A stretch of 11,549 bases of DNA from GCA-2699365 sp036160955 (GTDB lineage Bacteria > Verrucomicrobiota > Verrucomicrobiia > Opitutales > Coraliomargaritaceae): the NCBI GenBank assembly GCA_036160955.1, contig JAYYDJ010000031.1:1-11549 (forward strand), read 5' to 3'. Positions 7,335 to 11,549 of the stretch are shown here, piece by piece. How positions within the stretch are numbered: position 1 is the stretch's first letter; each line of letters starts with the position of its first letter. The translations under genes and the position numbers were made by a program. A model generated the notes under the pieces. The model was not told the origin of the DNA and searched no databases. It worked only from the letters and a program-made list of their open reading frames with translations.

Positions 7335-9527
7335 ATGAATAAATCTTTTACTAAAAGCAGCGCTTTTGTATGCGCTGCGCTCAGTGTAACAGCAGTACAT
7401 GCGGATCTTTCAGATGAGATCTATGTGCTCGATGACTTTTGTGTCACAGCCGGGCCTCTATCTCGCCCAATTAGCGAATATGCTATGCCATTTAGCTCTC
7501 TAGATGAGACAGCGATACAGAGCAGCAACGCAAACTCTATTGGCCAACTACTGGAAGGTCAGCTTGGCGTTTCAGCAACCAGTTATGGCGCAGGTGCAAG
7601 TCGCCCAGTCATACGTGGCTTGGATGGGCCTCGTGTTAATGTTCTTGAGTCTGGACTAGGCTCGCTTGATGTTGCTGTCGCCAGCCCAGACCATGCTGTC
7701 ACGATTGAACCTCTCTTAGTCAACAGAGTAGAAATCTTGCGAGGTCCTTCTGCTCTACTATATGGTGGCGCTGCGATTGGTGGCGTTGTCAATGTAATCA
7801 GTAAAGAGATGCCACGCGAGCGAGTCGCTAGCGATACAATTACTGGAGCCATAGAAACACGCTTCGATACCGTGTCAGATGGGGAAACATTTTTGGGCTA
7901 TGCAACTACTGGCGGTGAAGACTGGGCAGTCAGTTTCACTGGTCTAGAGCGCAAAGCAGAAAATTACTCGATACCAGACGGTTCCGTAATCCACGAGGAG
8001 GAAGAGGGGCATGATGAGGAGGAGGAAGAGCATGAGGAAGGTCCAACAGATATACTAGCGGATAGCTACCTTGAAAATTCTTCTTACTCTATTGGTGCTA
8101 CGCATTTCTTTGGTGAGCGTAATTATATTGGCGCGTCTTTCTCCAAATATGATTCCTACTATGGTGTGCCAGGCCACGTACATGAAGAACATGAAGAGCA
8201 TGAGGAAGAAGAAGGTGGCGCGGAAGAAGAGGAAGAAGAGCACGGTGTTTATATTGACCTTTTGCGAGAGCGCTTTGACCTTGAAATTGCCCTGTTTGAT
8301 CCTACGGACTGGATTGCAGCCGCGCGAGTACGTTTTGGTATCAGCGACTATACGCACACCGAATACGAAGAAGACCATGCGACAGTTTTTGACCGTGAGG
8401 GCTGGGAGTTGCGCGCTGACGCAGCCCACAATGCCTGGTCTATATTTGACCATGGTGTAATTGGCGCACAAATAATAGATGCCGATTTCGTAGCCGCCGG
8501 TGAGGAAGAAGAGCATGAGGGCGAGGAAGAGGGCGAACATGATGAGCATGAAGGAGAGGCAGCTGCATTCGGTCCTGCTTCCGAAACGCAGAACCAGGCG
8601 ATCTTCTTGAGCGAGCACATGCACAATGGCGCTTGGCATTTTGAAGTGGGTGGCCGCCTAGAATCGCAACAAGTTGAAGTAGACAAGACTGAAGACGCTA
8701 CATTAAAAGACTACGATGATACTGCATACAGCCTAGCAGCTAGTCTAATATATGACTTAAACGACAATGATACCCTAGCTATCAGCCTTCAACGCACACA
8801 GCGTCATCCAAATTCAACTGAGCTGTATGCAAATGGTCCGCACCATGCGACTAGTCAGTTTGAAATAGGTGACGATGATCTAGGAGTTGAAACAGCTTAC
8901 ACCGTCGATCTTAGCTACCGCTTAAAGCACAACTTATGGAACGCTAATTTGACGTTGTTCTATACTCAATTTGATAATCACATTTTCTCATCCTTTACTG
9001 GTGAATATGACATGGAAGAACATACAGAAAACGGCGTAACTATATTAGAAGAGGGATTACCAAAGTACGCGTATGTAGCGACGGATGCAAAGTTCTACGG
9101 CTTTGAAGCAGAGTTTGGTCGCCAGCTTATACAAACAGATTCGCTAAAAATGAGCGCAAAAATATTGATGGATTCGGTGCGTGCTAAAAACAAGGACACC
9201 GGAGCCAACCTACCGCGCATACCTCCCTTCCGCGTAGGTGGAGAAATCATGCTTGAATCTGGCCCATGGGAAGGAAGCTTGCTATTGCGCCGCGTGTTTA
9301 AGCAAGATCGCATTGTGGCCGCTCAGGAAACAGAAACTGCAGCTTACACTGATTTAAAATTAGAAGTAGCGTACAAGCACTCACTTGCTGGCGGTAATGT
9401 ACTGAGCATTTTCGCTCGTGGAGATAACCTTCTTGATGAAGTCATTCGTCACCACAGCTCTTTTGTGAAGGACAAAGCGCCGCTTCCAGGGCGTAACTTC
9501 ATGGTAGGTGCACGCGTGCAATTCTAA
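7335..9527 (+). CDS. ZnuD-like TonB-dependent outer-membrane receptor, probably for zinc
   Basis: A 730-residue receptor. A signal peptide (1-23, ending AVHA) precedes DEIYVLDDFCVTAGP (27-41), which sits where the TonB box is expected. The plug domain follows (about 45-160), with RPVIRGLDGPRVNVLESG (90-107), SPDHAVTIEPLL (117-128) and VEILRGPSALLYGGAAIGGVV (from 132). The rest is the 22-strand-type barrel, ending in Phe730. The SPDHA plug motif and RHPNSTELYANGPHHATSQF (490-509) with EIGDDDL are like those of ZnuD and related zinc receptors. Three His/Glu-rich tracts (220-235, 281-303, 390-408) lie in probable surface loops and hold 11 His and 37 Glu, suited to capturing zinc or another divalent metal. 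Cys36, where Val is usual, is odd. No Shine-Dalgarno sequence is present; the leader is an A/C-rich repeat of CAAA units. The Fur-family gene downstream and MerC beyond it support a zinc role; nickel, copper or a metallophore remain possible. Confidence 0.93.
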   Translation: MNKSFTKSSAFVCAALSVTAVHADLSDEIYVLDDFCVTAGPLSRPISEYAMPFSSLDETAIQSSNANSIGQLLEGQLGVSATSYGAGASRPVIRGLDGPRVNVLESGLGSLDVAVASPDHAVTIEPLLVNRVEILRGPSALLYGGAAIGGVVNVISKEMPRERVASDTITGAIETRFDTVSDGETFLGYATTGGEDWAVSFTGLERKAENYSIPDGSVIHEEEEGHDEEEEEHEEGPTDILADSYLENSSYSIGATHFFGERNYIGASFSKYDSYYGVPGHVHEEHEEHEEEEGGAEEEEEEHGVYIDLLRERFDLEIALFDPTDWIAAARVRFGISDYTHTEYEEDHATVFDREGWELRADAAHNAWSIFDHGVIGAQIIDADFVAAGEEEEHEGEEEGEHDEHEGEAAAFGPASETQNQAIFLSEHMHNGAWHFEVGGRLESQQVEVDKTEDATLKDYDDTAYSLAASLIYDLNDNDTLAISLQRTQRHPNSTELYANGPHHATSQFEIGDDDLGVETAYTVDLSYRLKHNLWNANLTLFYTQFDNHIFSSFTGEYDMEEHTENGVTILEEGLPKYAYVATDAKFYGFEAEFGRQLIQTDSLKMSAKILMDSVRAKNKDTGANLPRIPPFRVGGEIMLESGPWEGSLLLRRVFKQDRIVAAQETETAAYTDLKLEVAYKHSLAGGNVLSIFARGDNLLDEVIRHHSSFVKDKAPLPGRNFMVGARVQF
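7992..8039 (+). repeat. His/Glu-rich low-complexity tract 1 in the receptor
   Basis: Codes for residues 220-235, with 11 Glu, 3 His and 1 Asp. The coding strand is almost pure GAG/GAA with CAT/CAC. It falls early in the barrel, between the segments DGSVI and GPTDILADSY, and so probably in an extracellular loop. Confidence 0.85.
8175..8243 (+). repeat. His/Glu-rich low-complexity tract 2 in the receptor
   Basis: Codes for residues 281-303, the most His-rich tract (5 His, 14 Glu). Near-identical 9-nt units reading CATGAAGAA / CATGAAGAG / CATGAGGAA follow one another from 8181, so the tract looks grown by slippage or unit duplication. Confidence 0.85.
8502..8558 (+). repeat. His/Glu-rich low-complexity tract 3 in the receptor
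   Basis: Codes for residues 390-408, with 12 Glu, 3 His and 1 Asp spaced by Gly. It sits between VIGAQIIDADF and the following barrel strand QAIFLSEHMH, again in a likely surface loop. Confidence 0.85.
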
Positions 9528-9576
9528 TGGTTGCCGCTACTCTGACTTAAATTAATAAGGTCTTTTAATGTACATC

Positions 9577-9609
9577 AAACCTACCTGTGAGAGCAGGTAG
9601 GTTTTTTTT
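9577..9609 (+). terminator. Strong Rho-independent terminator after the TonB receptor
   Basis: AAACCTACCTG (9577-9587) pairs perfectly with CAGGTAGGTTT (9594-9604) around the 6-nt loop TGAGAG, and the T-run extends to 9609. It lies 50 nt after the receptor stop codon. It separates the receptor from the Fur-family gene, whose ATG is only 43 nt beyond the T-run. Confidence 0.93.
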
Positions 9610-9652
9610 ATTCTAATTGCCTAGTAGCTTCACTATCGATCTAGTAATCAAG

Positions 9653-10081
9653 ATGTCTAAAACAAGTATTTTGCCAGAAGTTATTAAAGCACTTAAAGCG
9701 AGTGGTTCGCGTATGACAAAAAAGCGAGAGCGGATATTGGGTGCTTTATTAACTTTTAATCGCCCCGCTACTGCAGAAGAAATACGTGAGAGGGCAGAAT
9801 TACCTAGCAGCGATCTAGTCACTGTTTACAGAAATTTAGAGACCTTTGAATCCGTTCAAGCGCTACAGCGTATACCGCTAGAAAATGGCACACATGTTTT
9901 TGAGCTAACTGCTTTAGGAGAGCACTACCACCACCTAATTTGCCGAGCCTGCCACAAAGCGGAAAGGCTAGACCTTTGTATTGGTAAAGATGTGGAAGGC
10001 CAAGCGAAAGCTAAAGGTTTTACGAACATAGCACATGTATTGGAAGTCTACGGTCTCTGCGAAGACTGCGAAGAGGCTTAA
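9653..10081 (+). CDS. Fur-family metalloregulator, probably Zur
   Basis: A 142-residue Fur-superfamily repressor. The winged helix occupies about 5-82: SRMTKKRERILGALL (19-33), the ATAEEI helix, and the recognition helix SDLVTVYRNLETF (53-65). The dimerisation/metal domain shows HYHHLICRAC (91-100) and LCEDC (135-139), giving two CxxC pairs (C97/C100 and C136/C139) for the structural zinc. His91, His93, His94 and His128 with Glu131 are likely regulatory-site ligands. Fur, Zur and Mur share these features. The adjacent ZnuD-like receptor points to Zur, but sequence alone does not settle it. I chose ATG 9653, which gives a normal length and N-terminus. An in-frame TTG at 9617 would add 12 residues starting just after the terminator T-run and is less likely. 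It converges on merC with a 14-nt gap. Confidence 0.95.
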   Translation: MSKTSILPEVIKALKASGSRMTKKRERILGALLTFNRPATAEEIRERAELPSSDLVTVYRNLETFESVQALQRIPLENGTHVFELTALGEHYHHLICRACHKAERLDLCIGKDVEGQAKAKGFTNIAHVLEVYGLCEDCEEA

Positions 10082-10095
10082 CGTACGGCACCGTT

Positions 10096-10584
10096 CTACT
10101 GCGCACACTGTGACTTTCTGCACAATAAAAAGTTGCGCAAGTGTCCGCTAGCTAGAAAAAGCCCACCTATCGAATTAAGCCATGCCACTGAACTAATTGT
10201 AAAACCGTCTTCACTTAAATTTTGCAAGCAGTGCAAGCAAGCATCCGTTGCAGCTGACTCTGGTAAGGTCCCTGGTACAACCATCCGTTCATAAAAAACA
10301 ACATATATCAGAAAACAAAGTCCTGCAGCGCTTAGAGCAAACACCCACTTATCTTTATGCCTGCGGCAACCTAAAAATATTGTCAAACTTGTCGTCGGTA
10401 TCACGAGGAAAAGCATCCATAAGTGAAAATCTTGATGCACAAAAAAAGACGTAGCTATTATCGGAAGTAATAGGATGACGACAGGCATGAGTAAACAATG
10501 CACGGCACATACCATTGCCAAACTAATGGCAAACTTGTCAATCCATCCACCTGAAGGATGACACTCTGTGTTTGTACAACTCAT
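10096..10584 (-). CDS. MerC-domain inner-membrane protein, putative metal transporter
   Basis: A 162-residue integral membrane protein of the MerC family; MerC of mercury-resistance operons carries Hg(II) across the inner membrane. There are four hydrophobic segments at about 18-42, 54-73, 79-97 and 130-148. The family metal motif CAVHC (26-30) lies in the first segment and is followed by LLMPVVILLLP. Further Cys/His positions that could bind metal are C3, C8 and H9 at the N-terminus, C116-L-H-C119 in the last loop, and C155/C160 near the end. There is no merR, merA, merT or merP here, so mercury resistance is unlikely to be the job. Beside a Zur-like gene and a zinc-type receptor, transport of zinc or a similar soft metal is the better inference. 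The 17-bp motif shared with the receptor promoter begins 17 nt upstream of its ATG. No Shine-Dalgarno sequence is seen. Confidence 0.85.
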   Translation of the reverse strand: MSCTNTECHPSGGWIDKFAISLAMVCAVHCLLMPVVILLLPIIATSFFVHQDFHLWMLFLVIPTTSLTIFLGCRRHKDKWVFALSAAGLCFLIYVVFYERMVVPGTLPESAATDACLHCLQNLSEDGFTISSVAWLNSIGGLFLASGHLRNFLLCRKSQCAQ

Positions 10585-10600
10585 AATCGGTTAATAACGA

Positions 10601-10617
10601 AAGTCAGTTTCATTAAA
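10601..10617. promoter_or_regulatory. Second copy of the receptor-operator motif, upstream of merC
   Basis: AAGTCAGTTTCATTAAA matches 14 of 17 positions of the motif at 7289-7305, differing only in the three bases after AAGT. It lies 17 nt from the merC ATG. The dyad is weaker here: TTT-CATT-AAA is kept but the outer arms do not pair. Confidence 0.33.
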
Positions 10618-10695
10618 AAGCAACCATGAATTAAGGGGATTTCGCGGATCTATTGTCTTTACGTAGCAAAAACGAAAGCTTTTTTAATAGAGCTT

Positions 10696-11208
10696 ATGAC
10701 TAATGCATCACTTGGACCAACAGGAGAAATCTGCTTTGACCTGCCCTCCCCTTACGAGCCGCACCCGTGCGGCTTACTACATTTACCGCGCTTTATCGCT
10801 AAGTGTAAAAAGCACCTAAATGAAGAGCTGCCGAAGTCGTACCAGAAAAACTTCTGCCGTGGATTTGATCGATTCTTGTGCATGCACCTTGGAATAGATC
10901 CCGCGCAAGTGGTCGATGCAGTACGCACGGCAGGTGAGGATGCTAAAGAGTTGGACCGCTTGCTTGCGGAGTGCTTTCCAGCGGATCTTAAAGTAGCCGA
11001 ATGGAACCGCGAAGTCGTGCAAAAAGGCCAAACCAAAGCGGGACGCGAATTTCTAGCAGAGTCCTTAACTAATATGGGCACGCCTGAAAAGATTGGGCAG
11101 ATTCAATCTGTCATGGATATGATCGACTTTGATGAAGGTCGAATCTCTGGTTTTAGTGACCAAGAAAGAAAGCGATGGGAAGAGTCCAACACATGGCAGG
11201 ATAGTTAA
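10696..11208 (+). CDS. DUF5069 domain-containing protein
   Basis: A 170-residue soluble protein with no signal peptide or membrane segment. It carries the conserved DUF5069 features GLLHLPRFIAKCKKHL (26-41), YQKNFCRGFDRFL (49-61) and a later AEWNREVV segment (101-108). The family is of unknown function and is common in Verrucomicrobia and related groups, so it serves here mainly as a lineage marker. The C-terminal part (about 112-170, highly charged) seems to extend beyond the conserved core. The start is the ATG at 10696; a second ATG in another frame lies 6 nt on and is not used. It is divergent from merC across 111 nt. Its stop codon overlaps the stop of the S74 gene on the other strand. 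A perfect 8-bp inverted repeat lies within codons 21-27. Confidence 0.92.
   Translation: MTNASLGPTGEICFDLPSPYEPHPCGLLHLPRFIAKCKKHLNEELPKSYQKNFCRGFDRFLCMHLGIDPAQVVDAVRTAGEDAKELDRLLAECFPADLKVAEWNREVVQKGQTKAGREFLAESLTNMGTPEKIGQIQSVMDMIDFDEGRISGFSDQERKRWEESNTWQDS
10757..10774 (+). repeat. GC-rich perfect inverted repeat inside the DUF5069 gene
   Basis: AGCCGCAC and GTGCGGCT flank CC (10757-10774). The 2-nt loop means the innermost pairs would open, leaving roughly a 7-bp stem. No T-run follows, so it is not an intrinsic terminator. It lies about 60 nt into the coding sequence. Confidence 0.6.
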
Positions 11209-11549
11209 TTGTTCGCTCCAAGTACGACTAGGTTCGTGCTGGTATTTTCTGTATTGGTGTTATTTTCCTGAAGCTCATTAACTTGAGTCTTAAGTGCCTC
11301 AATTTGCGATTGCTGTTCTTTTACCGCCTCAATCAAGACTCCAATTAAGCTACTATAATTCACTGACTTAGCATCCTTCACGCCAAGACGTTCATCACTA
11401 GTAGAAACTAGCTGAGGATACACCTCTTCAACTTCTTGGGCGATCACTCCTACACTGTCTTTACCATTACTTTTAAGGGTCTATTCCACCCCTCTAAGCT
11501 GCTTAACTTTGTCGACTGCGCCAGTGATCGTTTTGATATTATCTTTAAA
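11205..11549 (-). pseudogene. 3' end of a peptidase S74 (tail-fibre/adhesin intramolecular chaperone) gene with an in-frame TAG
   Basis: Read leftward from the window edge, the frame gives FKDNIKTITGAVDKVKQLRG, then VE, a TAG at 11481-11483, and in the same frame TLKSNGKDSVGVIAQEVEE, VYPQLV, DAKSVNYSSLIGVLIEAVKE, an EQQSQIEALKTQVNELQE coiled coil and a short Asn/Thr-rich tail. This is a well-conserved S74 chaperone domain (KxNI, LRGVE, GVIAQEVE, VNYSSLI) found at the C-terminus of phage tail spikes and bacterial surface fibres, where it aids trimerisation and is released by autocleavage. The catalytic serine would lie outside the window. The residue at the stop is normally aromatic, and a TGG-to-TAG change (Trp to amber) fits. 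The part after the stop has only a GTG (11447) as possible start and no ribosome site, so independent expression is unlikely. The family call is firm; whether it is truly dead is not. Confidence 0.72.

Noticed and set aside
8055..8639. Long minus-strand open frame (194 codons) opposite the receptor
   Set aside because: It lies antisense to a receptor with clear plug and barrel motifs. Its openness comes from the purine-rich GAG/GAA tracts, and its product is low-complexity with no recognisable domain.
9563..9580. TTTTAATGTACATCAAAC as a third copy of the receptor/merC motif
   Set aside because: Only TTTAATG is shared; the rest does not align, and part of the stretch belongs to the terminator stem.
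9617..9652. TTG start extending the Fur-family protein by 12 residues
   Set aside because: It begins 8 nt after the terminator T-run, has no ribosome site, and the added residues match nothing in the family; ATG 9653 gives a standard N-terminus.
10676..10695. AAGCT...AGCTT inverted repeat before the DUF5069 start as a regulatory hairpin
   Set aside because: A 5-bp stem around a 10-nt A/T-rich loop is weak and common by chance.
11205..11447. Separate 80-residue protein from GTG 11447
   Set aside because: The GTG is the Val codon inside the conserved GVIAQEVE motif, and the S74 domain continues upstream in the same frame beyond the TAG, so this is a fragment and not a gene.
1..11549. CRISPR arrays, tRNA or rRNA genes, insertion sequences, integrases or retron-like elements
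   Set aside because: I found no regularly spaced repeats, no tRNA cloverleaf, no transposase or integrase motifs and no terminal inverted repeats flanking a gene block.

Overview
The window holds ten protein-coding loci and looks like a bacterial chromosome from the PVC superphylum, most likely a marine verrucomicrobium (Opitutae or Puniceicoccales-like). The grounds are a DUF5069 protein, a long SecA with an insertion in its ATPase half and a GRCARQGDPG form of helicase motif VI, an LDDFxVTA-type N-terminus on the TonB-dependent receptor, and initiation regions that mostly lack Shine-Dalgarno sequences. This placement is an inference from family knowledge; no rRNA or other direct marker is present.

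Layout. At 2-838 (+) lies an outer-membrane beta-barrel gene of the transporter / MetA-pathway phenol-degradation type. It converges on a leftward block: lnt (877-2439), secA (2489-5500), then smr (5687-5968) and rmuC (5968-7212), with smr translationally coupled to rmuC. secA and lnt may be cotranscribed and serve envelope biogenesis: SecA drives preprotein export and Lnt finishes lipoprotein N-acylation. The RmuC and Smr proteins are nuclease-type DNA/RNA maintenance proteins.

The right half is a metal-homeostasis island. A ZnuD-like TonB-dependent receptor with three His/Glu-rich tracts (7335-9527, +) ends at a strong intrinsic terminator. A Fur/Zur-family repressor (9653-10081, +) follows. 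A convergent MerC-family membrane protein (10096-10584, -) comes next. A 17-bp motif, AAGTNNNTTTCATTAAA, occurs just upstream of both the receptor and merC. At the receptor it overlaps a perfect inverted repeat. This is the best candidate in the window for a regulon operator. The model is that the receptor takes up zinc or a zinc complex across the outer membrane, MerC acts at the inner membrane, and the Fur-family protein represses both.

At the right end a DUF5069 gene (10696-11208, +) meets, through a shared TTAA, the 3' end of a leftward gene encoding a peptidase S74 (phage tail-fibre/adhesin intramolecular chaperone) domain. That domain is interrupted by an in-frame TAG at 11481-11483, so the gene looks like a recent pseudogene, a readthrough gene or a sequencing error.
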